Shown here: piece by piece, positions 43,546 through 54,560 of the stretch
Layout: every line of letters begins with the position of its first letter
How positions within the stretch are numbered: position 1 is the first letter of the stretch
Assembly: GCA_030272585.1 (NCBI GenBank)
Contig: BSYQ01000009.1
Location: forward strand, 2,170,001-2,234,000
Direction: 5' to 3'
From: Bryopsis sp. KO-2023
Lineage: Eukaryota; Chlorophyta; Ulvophyceae; Bryopsidales; Bryopsidaceae
Length of the DNA stretch: 64,000 nt
Position numbers and translations under genes: made by a program
Notes under the pieces: generated by a model
The model's database searches: none
What the model saw: only the letters and a program-made list of their open reading frames with translations
Told to the model about the DNA's origin: nothing

Positions 43546-44954
43546 TCATAAATGTTTTTCCTCCTTTTGTTTTTGGAGTTTCCGTGGAACTTAGCATGTT
43601 TGGGTGGGGAAACGCGATTAGCGGGATCATCCGCTCGCCCGATCCGTCGCATCACATGTTTCTATGTTTCTCCTCCTCCGCGTTTTCGTTTCCGCGTGCT
43701 GTTTTTTTCGTGGGTGCCACTGACCGCCGCAATCGCGTCGGCTCGTCGGTTCGTGCCATCGATGGGCTTGCCAACGGTGTCTGAGTGAAAGGGCTGCCTG
43801 CAGTCGAACCAGGCTGAAGCGACAAGCAACCCTTGAAGAAAAATAACGATTTCGGAAGGAATGTGTTTTGTTGAGAGCCCACATAACAGCGAATAAGCTT
43901 CAGACCTTCAACTCGTCTGGGAGGAAATATGGGGAGCGTTACTTTCGTCTGTCGAAGTGGCCTTGGCGGCGTTGCGTTGATGATCAAAACCTTGCAAGAA
44001 ACGCAGGGTCCACTGTGCGACCGGTCGATCGTGGCGACTGTTTCTCCTCTGTCTTGAAAAGAACTGGGTCAGACTCGCAGGAGGGTGGTGGAATAACTGT
44101 TTTAAAAGTGATGGAAACAAAAACTAATAGCCTGGCAGACAAACAGCTCGCTATCCCAAGCACAGTTTATTGAAAAGCAAATGTTCTTCACTAGCAGAGA
44201 CACATGTCAATTAAATTCGGCATTTTGTCTTTATTTATTCATTTATGTATTTATTATCCATATCAATAAAAGTGGAGTATTTAAGTGGAGATACCCAATT
44301 TAGCCTGATTGATTTAGAAAAACAGGGAAAAGGAAAGACAGTGTCCCAGAAAACCCACCTAATAAAAATATTTGTAGTTTTTATGAAGAAATTGTACAGC
44401 ACAATCAACAAGTATTCCATCTCCTGTCATTCTCTATCAGTGAATCAGGATACATTGTAAATGCTGAAATGGTTAATTTAACAACTGGACTGAGGTGGGG
44501 GTTAGTCAGCCACAGAGAGGCCATCCGAATCTTTCAGCCTTTGCATCCTCAAGATCACACCAGGTGTTGATAAATTGCCCAGCTGCTGCATGTGCCATGT
44601 TTCGCACTTCAATCCATTGACACCTTTTTCAACCGATCCACGGCATTAGTGGAAAGAGAGCATGTTCACCAGGGGCCACACACACACAATTTTTTTTTTC
44701 CTTTATCTAATTATGCCCCAAAAAAAAGGTAGGAGGGGGGAAGGAAAGATACTTCCAACAGTTTGAAGAAAATCGAACATATATATGAAATACGTATTCC
44801 AAACCAGTTCATGAACTGGTCAGCGTTTCTGTGAAACTTGGCAAAGGGTGGGAATGACTGTCATATGGACAAACTGTCCATCAGGTCCAGGTCTTTACAC
44901 ATCCCTTTTGTCTGTCAGCCCTATTCTACCATCCCCAAAGTCTATTCAACACTA
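43546..44954. other. Intergenic region without a recognised gene
   Basis: Overlapping short frames at 43552-44173 on both strands have no conserved domain that I can name. The rest is AT-rich. Confidence 0.35.
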
Positions 44955-45469
44955 CAGTAGACACCGCTTTATCGAACACACTCGGGCCACGCTTTTTCGG
45001 GCATAATAAACGATTGTTTGACAAAACGGTGTCTGACATTTCCCCTTCCCAGTCGCGCACGCATTCGGATCAAACTCTAAAAAAACTCGTTAAACTCGTT
45101 ACTAGTGGCGTGGCGGTTCAACCGCTGTCGAATGAACTCCATGATCCCGTCTTGGAACTTCTCGTACTCCTCCATCTTGTCTTGTCTTATTTGAAACGGT
45201 TATGACGTCCAGAAACAGAAAAAGAAGGTCGACAGTTGCGTATTCTTGCTGCAGTGCGTCGATTTTGTGCGTCCTTTTCGCATTCCTTTGCGTCGCGCGT
45301 TCTCCGTTCGACCATTCGCGAATGAAATTCGCGATTGGTTGGGCTGATTATCCGATGGTCGGGTTGATAAAACGATGGATCCCCCCCCCTAAAAATTCCG
45401 TTCCTGGCGATTTCGGCTTAAAAGGCGGTGGGTTTGGTTATCCGGGGGCGGACAAAGCGGTGTCTACTG
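44955..45469. mobile_element. pogo-like (Tc1/mariner) MITE, 515 bp
   Basis: The ends are CAGTAGACACCGCTTT and its near-complement AAAGCGGTGTCTACTG, flanked by TA at 44953-44954 and 45470-45471. CAGT-type termini with a TA duplication match pogo/Tigger elements. Inside are only short frames with no transposase motifs. Confidence 0.75.
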
Positions 45470-45802
45470 TACTTGTGTGCTGATAATCCTCATCAGTAAA
45501 GCCACCAAAAGTTTGTGCACCCTTGGGCTTTATACCCCCTCCAAAGATCCCCTGAATGCACACACTCTTCCCATCACAAACCACTTCAGCCTTTGATCAG
45601 TAGAGATGCGATCTGCTCAGCCATCCACAAGCTCCAGAAGAATTCGAACTCCCACCATGCGGCCTGGTTCAACCTCTTCTCAAGCTGTCAAATCGCTCAG
45701 ACGAGGGTCGGTCGGGGGAAAACTGTTAATAGTACGCAACGTCTGGAAGGATATGTGAAGCACTACGCTGTACCCACCCAAGCACACATATTCTTACCTC
45801 GA

Positions 45803-45809
45803 TATAAAA
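45803..45809 (+). promoter_or_regulatory. TATA box of the small coiled-coil gene
   Basis: TATAAAA within CTCGATATAAAACAGG, 72 bp before the ATG at 45881. This is a plausible distance for a core promoter with a short 5' UTR. Confidence 0.5.
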
Positions 45810-45880
45810 CAGGTTGCGCGGAAGGAATTTCCGAAAGGTGGAAACTTATCGAACCCTTTCTCTTGCGCCCAAGTTTAACG

Positions 45881-46584
45881 ATGCCTTCGCGACGAACACA
45901 GCCTCTTCCTCCACTCAGTAAGTCGCTCGAGCACCGTCCGACTGGTTCCGCTTAAGCGCTTGGCAGGGGTTTGAACATGTATTTTGGAGACGATACGAAG
46001 AGATTTGAGTGACTTGTCGTTGGTTGTTTACCCTTGCAGACGCCCGCGCCGAAGCTTGCGTTTTGAGACAGGAAATCAAAACGCTGCAGACGCGCTACAA
46101 TCGCCTCGAGTCCGAATTCAACTCCATGACGACTCAGGCGAACGCCTTTATCGAGCGCGTCGAGAAGTTCCTCCGCGCGAGAACCCTCCCCGTCAAAACC
46201 AAGAAGAAGCCATCAAGAGTTCGAATCTGGTTGTCGGCACTGTGCTGCATCCCGCTCCCGGAGGAGGAAGAGGACGACGAGACAGAGTGGCTGCTGGGAA
46301 CGGCGGAGCTCAGGTAATTTCCTTGAACTGGCATGCTGTTCGATATTCAAGTTGGTTCAGCCAAAGACGAGCGCTCTGCAACATCCCCTGCTGGTGAGGG
46401 CTCGCCTCACGCTCTGCACTACGTTCGTTTTTGTGTGGGATGGTTGTGGAGGGAAAATGGGGACTTCAGTTTTCTGGCGAATCATGTTGCAATCGGTGTG
46501 CGACACTTTTCTGACTTCCTGTTGGACAGGACTGCTGCTCCTTTTTCCTTCGCGTCGTCGGCGAGCTCCCAGGCTGCCGCCTAG
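45881..46584 (+). CDS. Small coiled-coil protein, three exons (121 aa), unknown function
   Basis: Exons are 45881-45917 (MPSRRTQPLPPL), 46040-46313 and 46530-46584. All junctions are GT-AG and in phase (1, then 2). Exon 2 encodes a helical segment with heptad-like spacing (LRQEIKTLQTRYNRLESEF, then FIERVEKFL), a basic patch KTKKKPSR, a hydrophobic IWLSALCCIPL and an acidic EEEEDDE. Exon 3 adds a Ser/Ala-rich tail ending in a TAG stop. A TATA box stands upstream. The CC dipeptide next to a hydrophobic stretch could be lipidated, but that is a guess. I do not recognise the family. Confidence 0.5.
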
Positions 46585-47739
46585 AAGCCGTTCGGAGTTT
46601 ATCCTTGCGTGTCCGTCATGGTGACCATCAGGTCATTAAAAAGTTTGATCAAGATTCAAGAAAACAGTTTCTGTTGCAATACAAATAGGGGAGGGGTTTT
46701 TTTTATTTGCTTTATTTGTTTGAAGGGGGTCTGTGGGGTTTCGTGACAGCACCATCAGTGGGGATGGATGGATAGAATTCTATTTTTTCATTTTCTGTCA
46801 CCACCGAACTGTTTGGCCATGACAAGTGTCCATAATTTTTCTCTGTGCAGCGAACAGAGGCAGAACAGAATGAGTGAGCGACGATAAGAAGATATTGTTC
46901 GAAAATTATTACGATAGTGCAAAATGGGGAGGAAAGGGGGTAGGTACAATGATTGAAAAGAGCACAACAGAAGAAAATAACACCCATTTCACCCAAATGA
47001 ACATCCCCCCCTGAATCCCCCCCCCCTAGCCCTCCAATTTAACTCATCACCCACAATATCAAAATCCTTTTTCACTTTTTCTTCTCTTTTTTTTGTTTTT
47101 TGTTTTTCTTTTTTTCGTGCAATCTGAACCAAAACAGAACGCACCACCCATGAAACAAGAAACAAAAAAAAGAAACACACTACTATTTATCGACATTTTC
47201 TTCTCTTTTTTTTTCCTAATTACACCCAATTTTTCTTCGGAGACGATCCATCCCCTTCCCCCCCTTCTCCAAAAATCCAAATTCCAAAAACTGGCCAACC
47301 TGGCTTTTCTCACAACCTGAAAAAAACTGGCCAGAACTCGATAATGTATGTAGGGACCAGTAGGTCGACCTCAGTGTCCCTCAACACCCCCTTTTTTTTG
47401 ACAATTTATTCTCCCGTTGTCCCACCCCCTCCCCTTTTCTTTTTAAACCAGATCATATCGGTGACTCCTGATATTTCTGGGCGGTGCAACTGGCGATATT
47501 GCAAAAGTAATCTTAAGCCAATCCCATCAACATTGTCCAACAGTTTTTCTGCAATTGTAATTTCCTCCTTGCCTACCTGCCCTCTTCCCCCCCCCAAAAA
47601 AAAGAAAGAAAGAAAAACCCTGACCATTTTTATCTACCATGCAGTGTTTTCGAAACTTCCATCCCTCCCCCCCCCCCCCCCTCTTTGTTTCCTTTTTTAG
47701 CAGGGAGGGGGGTTTGCTGCACCCAAATCTACCCAAGAA
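46585..47739. other. Low-complexity intergenic region
   Basis: Long T-, A- and C-rich runs dominate (for example 47090-47120 and 47590-47690). I see no gene. The segmental duplication begins at about 47740. Confidence 0.5.
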
Positions 47740-49320
47740 TTTGGGCATCCCTGACGGACTCCTTCTGCCAATACACTGAAGATTGATCTCTGTTAGATTT
47801 CGAAACTACCACTACCTGATCGTCCACATCGACGAAGACAAAACAAACAAACAAACATCAATTACATTATGTAGGAGAGACATTCTCCTATTACAATGAT
47901 CAGTAAAAATCAAATGTGACCATGTGTATTTTAATGTTGAAATTCCATCGACGAAGACATTCCCATGTGGCCACAGGTAGAATTTCATTTTCAGAGTTGC
48001 CACGTGTGGGCTATTCTTCCCACCTGGTGTACTGAATGAACGCGCGCACGCCTGGAGTGCTCCTGCGAACAAGGAAACCTCACGAGAGGGTGCTTTGGAG
48101 TCCCCAAGGTCACGTCCGCCTCTTCCTACTTATTGCGCACCTGGAAGGTTTTGGTCAAAAATTTTGGTTTTGCGATCGTTTGGCCTCTGTTTCAGCAGTA
48201 CCGTTCTCTCGACAGCGGATATTGGTCACAATGATGAAAGCGTTGGCTCTCGTGCTTGTGATCGGCCTTGTGGTCGTCGCCTCGCAAGCCTCCATCGCAG
48301 GTAAAATCTTGAAGGGGTCTCATCATACCTGCTCGGGTTTCCATATTTACGATATGATACAAATATGAGCGATGCTTTATGTGGGTATCTTTTCTGTTGC
48401 AGAGGATGGCGCACGACGTCGTCTCAAAATCGTTGAAGTTGAGGAGAAAGTTCCGGAAGAAGGTGGAGATGAAGAAGGTGGCGGAGGAGGTGGAGGCGGC
48501 GGCAAGTTTGGTGGTGGAGGCGGCGGCAAGTTTGGTGGTGGAGGCGGCGGAGGGGGTGGCGGAGGGGGTGGCGGCGGCGGCGGTGGCGGCGGTGGCGGCG
48601 GTGGTCGCAACGGTGGTGGCGGTGGGGGTGGTGGTCGCAACGGCGGCGGTGGAGGAGGTGGTCGCAACGGTGGGGGAGGTGGGGGTGGTCACAACGGCGG
48701 GGGAGGTGGGGGTGGCGGAGGTGGCGGAGGCGGTGGAGGAGGTGGCCGCCGCAAGGGCAGCGGCCGTCGTCACGACAAGTAGAGTAAGTAACACTACTGA
48801 CACTTTTGCTGAGGTTCTGTTGCATTGCAAGATTGGAACTTGATTTGCTTGTGTGTATTTTTGTGCAGTGCTGCAAACTTCGCGTTGTGGCGGTCGGTGG
48901 AGACGAATTCAAAGAAAAAATCTGGGCAATCGCAAGGCGACAAGTGATCGATCCCGTTGAGAGAAAGGGACTGCTTGGCCAGATTCTGATATAAATGGTT
49001 CTGTGTTTCTTGGCACTCTAGTGCGGAAGCAGCTTTTGACGTTTTTTTCTACTTTTGTCCATGGGCGGATTGGAGGTTTGCCTAGCAAACCAAAATGAGT
49101 GTCCATCCAAAGACCCTTGCTTTTCCTTATATATTTATATAAAATAAACATGAGAAACTAAGCATGACGGCAGGCTGTAGAAGAGCATTGTTGTTTTGTA
49201 AACGAACATTGTTATCCCGAATGGGTTAATGGAGTCTTCTTTGTCTCTCTAAATTCAACCATTCATGGGTTGCAAGGCAACGTTTCTTTTGGGGGTGGCC
49301 TACACGTGGTTTCGCCTGGT
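47740..49320 (+). repeat. Segmental duplication unit 2 (glycine-rich gene plus flanks)
   Basis: Matches unit 1 at 30410-31900 in the same order. It carries an extra insert at about 47840-47955 between two copies of a GACGAAGACA motif. Confidence 0.85.
48231..48782 (+). CDS. Secreted glycine/arginine-rich protein, copy 2 (2 exons, 149 aa)
   Basis: Exon 1 (48231-48300) encodes the same signal peptide as copy 1. Exon 2 (48403-48782) starts EDGARRRLKIVEVEE, has a shorter acidic part (EKVPEEGGDEE) and then a glycine tract broken by KFGGGG, GRNGGGG and HNGGGG units in place of the RR and SF breaks of copy 1. It ends GRRKGSGRRHDK. The repeats thus differ between copies while signal peptide, intron position and basic tail are kept, as if the middle expands and contracts freely. 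The donor AGAGTAAGT again follows the stop codon, and TTGTGCAG is near 48868. Confidence 0.8.
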
Positions 49321-49799
49321 TCTACCGCGAAATAAAATAAAATAGAGCAACGAGCAGCACAAGCAAACAAACAAAATTACATGCGGAGATGCCGCCCGCC
49401 ATATATCACAACAACTCGGTCGCAATTGATTGGTCATGTATAATGTGTGATAGGCGCAATCTACCAATCTGACTTCCGCAGTTAGACTACTACAAGTTCG
49501 GTTGATGCACAAATCAAACAAAAATATTGGTGTGTCCCTAGGGGTTGGGGTGTCAGCAAATGCAATCACAACAAGACCAGGGTTGGTGGTGATTTGGAAT
49601 AGGGACAAAAATGGAAAACAGACGAAATTATTGGATCTTGGTTCAGAAACAATGAACAAGATTGGCATTTCCCTCTAGAAGGGGCTGCTCCTGGTGTTGG
49701 AGTGTTGGCCATGGAAATATGTCTTTTCAGAGTGCTCCATTTTGAACACACCCGAACAGAATGTCGCGCGAACGTGTAAAATGTTCACATTGTCTGTTT

Positions 49800-50235
49800 T
49801 ACAATTCGATCACGTGTGACCTGTAAGAATGTGATCTATGCAAGAATATTCTTGCATAAACAGATATGAGCAACAAGTGTCCGGTTGTTCGTAAAAACCT
49901 GTGGCTTGACCTCTGAAAGGCTAAGAGCTGGTCATCGCACCCCTCCGACACACTCGAAAAAAAGTCTGCGTACGATGGGAGAGATTGGAAAGCGCGCCGA
50001 CACGTGTCCTGGAAAAGTGAGAGCGTAAGCGGGTGGGGGAAGGGGCCTTCAGCGCGTCTCAAAAGACTGGGTCGCTTATTCCGTCGCTGACCGCGCTCGC
50101 ACCGCTTGTGCTGAACTTGCTGAAGGAAGAACTTCTGCCTGGGTCCCTCATTGACTTCAAGAGTTGATATCAGCATCGATGCTGTGATGATTGATGATAT
50201 CACGGGCTTTCCTGCGGAGGGTCTTACTGGCTACC
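49800..50235 (+). pseudogene. Decayed partial copy of the 5' end of the cyclase-like gene
   Basis: About 49803-50065 matches 12627-12885 (TAAGAATGTGATCTATGCAAG, TGACCTCTGAAAG, AAAAAAAGTCTG and GTCCTGGAAAAGTG, with the ATG). About 50066-50215 matches 13165-13290 (CTGACCGCGCTCGCACCGCT, TTGCTGAAGGAAGA, GATGATTGATGATATCACGGGC). The 280 bp in between are missing and small indels break the frame. It ends at the upstream edge of the third glycine-rich unit. Confidence 0.8.
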
Positions 50236-50437
50236 TCAGACCCCTCGTAATTTGGGCATCCCCGCCGGACTCCTGCCAAACAAACAAACACACAAACATA
50301 ATTACATGCCAAGATGCCCCTCCTGCCAAAACACTCAGGCTCGGCCTCTGTAAACTTGCGAAACTACCTAAACCTGATCATCCACATCGACGAAGACATT
50401 CCCATGTGGCCACCACAGGCACTAGTGAAAATATGCC

Positions 50438-50635
50438 GTTTTTACAAGCTTGTAAACGCGACTTTACAAGCTTGTAATCCACTTTACAAGCTTGTAACAT
50501 TCCGGCGGGCAGCACTTAGCCGAAATTTCGCGTCGCGGAGAGCTTTCTTTGGTTTCCACCTTGTAAAGTGCGATTACAAGCTTGTAATCTCAGTTTACAA
50601 GCCTGTAATCGCAGTTTACAACCCTGAAATCCCAT
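50438..50635. repeat. Subterminal repeats, left end of the CACTA element
   Basis: About seven copies of TTTACAAGCTTGTAA-like palindromes, some degenerate, within 200 bp of the end. In CACTA elements such motifs bind the accessory transposon protein. Confidence 0.8.
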
Positions 50636-51402
50636 TCTAGAAGGTCGTACACCTGCGGATCTCCATCTTTCGAATTTCCTTGCCTCCCATCCTGTGCGAC
50701 CAACCATTGTTCAACGGCCTGCTCCCATCCGCGACTGCACGAGGTCAAGTGTGAGATTCGGGTGGACCGGTCGCGTATTCCGAGCAAAGCAGGTATTTAA
50801 AGAGCTTCTTTTGGCTGAAAGAAAAGTCGGAGACGAGTGCGCCGGCGCGCAGGGAACGAGGTACAGAGAGTGGGAAGGTCAGTACCCCAGCAGGGGCGCT
50901 CGTTTCTGGATTGCTCATCCCTGTTTTTGATGTTTCCGACACACTGACTTGCCCAAAACGCATGAACTGGATGATAACGAGCTCGTCCTCGAGGTGACCT
51001 GAGACTTCCATAGTGTAGAAATTGCTACCCTATGAAAATGCTCTGATTGTAGCAAGGAAATTGTTTGCCTTGGTATTGTGAGCTTGCTGATCATTGGTGT
51101 TGGGACTCATGTTTTTTTTCTGATTTTTCCTTGCTGTGCAACAGACCACCCTCTTGGTCACTTGACTACCATTGGGCAATGTTATTTCCAGAGGTGATTC
51201 ATCGGCTGTGTGTCAAGCTCGCTTCCCAGGAAGATATAAGTTTGATTTTCAGTTCATCTCTCGCTGGGGAATAGAGATTTTATTCCATGTGTTTGAACAA
51301 GAGCAATACGGAAAACAACAGCAAAATTGGCAATCGTTTCTTTTTTTAATCAAGATTATATATGTACTATCAGGATTTTCTTTGGTACTACTTCTGTTAG
51401 AC

Positions 51403-51651
51403 CAACTGCTGTTGGCACCAAAGGAAGGGAACGAACAACGGAAGACAGAACCCTGGTGCCTAATTTGTCGATTGAGTTACATGACCCCAAATCCGTTTAT
51501 AAACGCCTGCAAGAACAGGGCGAGGAAATCAAGTGAGATGAAATCAATTGTTCTTCCACTGTGCACCAGGTTGGTCCACAAATTTTTGGGTTTTGATGTA
51601 GAGGAAACGATGGTTGTAGAAGGAGTGTCTGACCCTGCCTGCTTTCTGTAG
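51403..51651 (+). pseudogene. Exon-like gene fragments carried by the CACTA element
   Basis: Exon-like 51403-51529 reads RPTAVGTKGRERTTEDRTL, PNLSIELHDPKSVYKRLQEQ and GEEI between a TGTTAG acceptor and a GTGAGA donor. Exon-like 51571-51651 (LVHKFLGFDVEETMVVEGVS) joins it in phase after a CACCAG acceptor. A further piece at about 52362-52478 (GKEQEEVLSEDPLDILLDLA) follows a TCACCAG acceptor. This suggests captured host gene pieces or decayed native exons. The source gene is not recognised. Confidence 0.4.
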
Positions 51652-52854
51652 GCTGTCCTGTTGTGCTTGCCAGGTGGATCAAGAGGAGAGGGCATGGATC
51701 ATGCTGATGGAATTCCTGGACTGAAGGATCTGGATGTCAGGGAGCCTAAGTACCATCTTTGTTTGTGGCTTGCTCTGCTCTGGTAAATTACCTCAGTTAC
51801 ATTTCTTGAAATTCGAAGCAATGCATTGACTATGAGTTTCCACAATTGTTGATTGTGGGTTTTGGGACGAAATGGGATAGTATGGTGGGTACACCCGAGC
51901 TCTGAAAGGGATGGGATGGTATGCATTCAACTGGAGGATTCTGTTCTCCCCATCTGGAAGCTTGGAACTTGAGCCTGGGGTCCTCTTGTGACAAAGCAGT
52001 GGAAACCACACTTTTGCTAGCTTATGGAGGACTATATTAAACTGTTTCACACAATTTTGCCGTCAGTAGTGAACCTTGTTATGTGGGCATTTAGATGTAT
52101 CACCCTCTTTTAAGTGGGCTCAATTTGTTGTCTTGACAGTCACCAAAGAAGTCAGTCGAAGCCCCATCAGTCTGCCCCTCCGAGGGGGGTGTTAAAATTT
52201 AATGCAGTTTTTCCTCCCCAGTCTGACTCGCCGAATCAACAGTCCAGGCATTGATCCCCCAAGAGCTGTTTTGTCACTTGTTCACTAGAAAATGATATAA
52301 GTATTGCGGAGTAAGTATTCTCCACAATAGTGGAAATTGATTGTCTGATTGCCTCACCAGGGAAAGAGCAAGAGGAAGTGCTGAGTGAAGACCCACTGGA
52401 CATTCTGTTGGATTTGGCCTGCAAAACACGTTCATCAGTTGTGCGCAACAGAGGAAACTTCCACTCAGTTGAATTTTGAGTGGAACATTTTAAAAAGTAG
52501 AGGAGGGGTTTGGAAGTTTTCGCAGTATTTTCGCTTTCTTTCGCTGGTTGTGAGAATAAACTTCCAGAAAGCAAGAATGTGCAGAAGGTGGATCCCAAGT
52601 TCGATTCTTGGGCACATCGAGCTATTGAAAGGGATTTGCGGTTTTGTCTTTGTTGTAATTTATCATTGTAATGAGAAAAATTGAAATCATGATGATATTC
52701 TGTCCATTATTTTATAATAGTGATAATCACCCATGTGGTGGAGAATGGAATCATCTATAGACATTCATCAATTAAAATTTACAATCAATCGTACCACGAC
52801 AAGAATCACAGCCGAGCGTGTGCTTGGGCTTGTGTGATGACACATCAATGACAG

Positions 52855-53130
52855 AGCTTGTAAAGTGCTTGTAACAGCTTGTAAGAGCTTGTAATCGCGT
52901 GGATCGGGAAAGCTTGTAACAGCTTGTAACAGCTTGTAAGAGCTTGTAAATTCCCACTTTACAAGCATGGAGCTGTTCCACTTTACAAGCTTTTTGCTTG
53001 TAACAGCTTGTAACAGCTTGTAATCTCCACTTTACAAGCTTGTAAACGATGGGGACAGTGTCAAGTCTTTACAAGCTTGTAATCCACTTTACAAGCACTT
53101 TACAAGGTGTTTACAAGCTTGTAAAAGCGG
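52855..53130. repeat. Subterminal repeats, right end of the CACTA element
   Basis: More than a dozen GCTTGTAA or TTACAAGC motifs, singly and as palindromes, denser than at the left end. Confidence 0.85.
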
Positions 53131-53474
53131 CGTTTTTTCACTAGTGAGGTGGTACCCAGAATTTCACCTGTGGCAACAGGTGTTGTGCTGACAGAATTGC
53201 CATGTGTGGGATATTTTTCCCACCTGGCGTATTGAATGAACACACGCACGCCCAGTCTACCTCCTGTCAATCCAGCATTGGATCACGGCCTTCTGGTGCA
53301 ACATGGAGTGCTCCTACAAACGAGGAAAACTCACGAGAGGGTGCGTTAGAGTCCCCAAGGTCCCGTCGACTTCTTCCTACTTATTCCGCACTGGAAGGTT
53401 TTGATCAGGATTGTTTGCGATCGTTTGGCCTCTGTTTCAGCAGTACCGTTCTCTCGACAACGGATTCGGTCACA

Positions 53475-54002
53475 ATGATGAAAGCGTTAGCTCTCGTGCT
53501 TGTGATCGGCCTTGTGGTCGTCGCCTCGCAAGCTTCCATCGCCGGTAAAATATTGAAGGGGTCTCATATCTGCTCAGGTTTTACTGTTTGTTAGATGATA
53601 CAAATATGAGTGATGCTTTATGTGGGTATCTTTTCTGTTGCAGAGGATGGCACACGACGTCGTCTCAAATTCGATGAGGAAGTTTTGGAGGAAATTCCGG
53701 AAGAAGTTCCGCAAGAAGTAGGAGGTGGCGGAGGAGGCGGTGGTGGTGGAGGAGGCGGAGGCGGAGGTGGCGGCAGGTTTGGTGGTGGAGGTGGGGGAGG
53801 GGGTGGTCGACGCGGCGGCGGCGGCGGTGGAGGTGGCGGCAGCTTTGGTGGCGGAGGCGGCGGAGGCGGCGGAGGCGGCGGAGGCGGCGGAGGTGGTGAC
53901 CGCCGCAACGGTGGTGGCGGGGGTGGAGGCGGTGGAGGAGGTGGCCGCCGCAGAGGGGGTGGCCGTCGTAAGGGCAGCGGCCGTCGCCGTGACGACAAGT
54001 AG
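53475..54002 (+). CDS. Secreted glycine/arginine-rich protein, copy 3 (2 exons, 142 aa)
   Basis: Exon 1 (53475-53544) encodes the same signal peptide as copies 1 and 2. Exon 2 (53644-54002) starts EDGTRRRLKFDEEVLEEIPE and resembles copy 1 most (RRGGGG and SFGGGG breaks, then DRRNGGGG, and the tail GRRRGGGRRKGSGRRRDDK). The intron is 99 bp. A CACTA element ends 329 bp before the ATG, so distal upstream sequence shared by the other copies is displaced by 2.7 kb. The post-stop donor AGAGTAAGT is present, with TATGCAG near 54090. Confidence 0.8.
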
Positions 54003-54560
54003 AGTAAGTGACACTACTGACACTTTTGCGGAGGTTCTGTTGCATTGCAACCATAGATTGGGACTTGATCTAATTGTGTGTATTTTTATGCAGTGAGCCG
54101 CAAACTTCGCGTTCTGACAGTCGGTGCAGGTGGTGGGGCGAATTAAAAGAAAAAATTTGGCCAATCTCAGGGCGACAAGTGATCGATCCCGTTGAGAGAA
54201 AGGGACTGCTTGGCCAGATTCTGATATAAATGGTTCTGTGCTTCTTGGCACTATAGTGCGGAAGCAGCTTTTGGTGTTTTTTCTACTTTTGTCCATGGGC
54301 GGATTGGAGGTTTTCCCAGCAAACCAAAATGAGTGTCCATCCAAAGACCCTTGATTTTCCTTGGAAAATAAACATGAGAAAAATAAGCATGTCGGCAGGC
54401 AGTAGAAAAGCATTGTTGTTGTTTGATTGTAAACGAACGTTGTTCATTCCGAATGGATTATTTGAGTCTATTTACCATTTATGGGAAGGCACCGTTTCTT
54501 TTGGGAGGGGGGGGAGGTCCTGCAATGTTGTTTGTTTGTCTCCTGCAAGGGGTTCCGCTG

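Larger units (their letters stand above)
50420..53146. mobile_element. Non-autonomous CACTA (EnSpm) transposon, 2727 bp
   Basis: It starts CACTAGTGAAAA and ends TTTTTTCACTAGTG, with imperfect inverted repeats continuing through GCCG.TTTTACAAGC. It is flanked by a 3-bp duplication AGG at 50417-50419 and 53147-53149. CACTA ends with a 3-bp duplication define the superfamily. Both subterminal regions are packed with ACAAGCTTGTAA-type motifs. No transposase is encoded. The middle carries exon-like sequence. Mobilisation could come from a related transposase such as the one at 59444-63882, though the ends of that element differ. Confidence 0.92.
50248..54560 (+). repeat. Segmental duplication unit 3, split by a CACTA element
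   Basis: 50248-50419 (TTTGGGCATCCCCGCCGG to CACAGG) and 53147-54560 together match unit 1. The 2.7 kb in between is the CACTA insertion. Confidence 0.8.

Noticed and set aside
46712-47748. Several short frames rich in Phe/Lys/Pro
   Set aside because: They lie in homopolymer-rich sequence and read only low-complexity peptides.
50438-50635. TTACAAGCTTGTAA clusters as operators or CRISPR repeats
   Set aside because: They lie just inside CACTA termini at both ends of one element, which explains them as subterminal transposon repeats.
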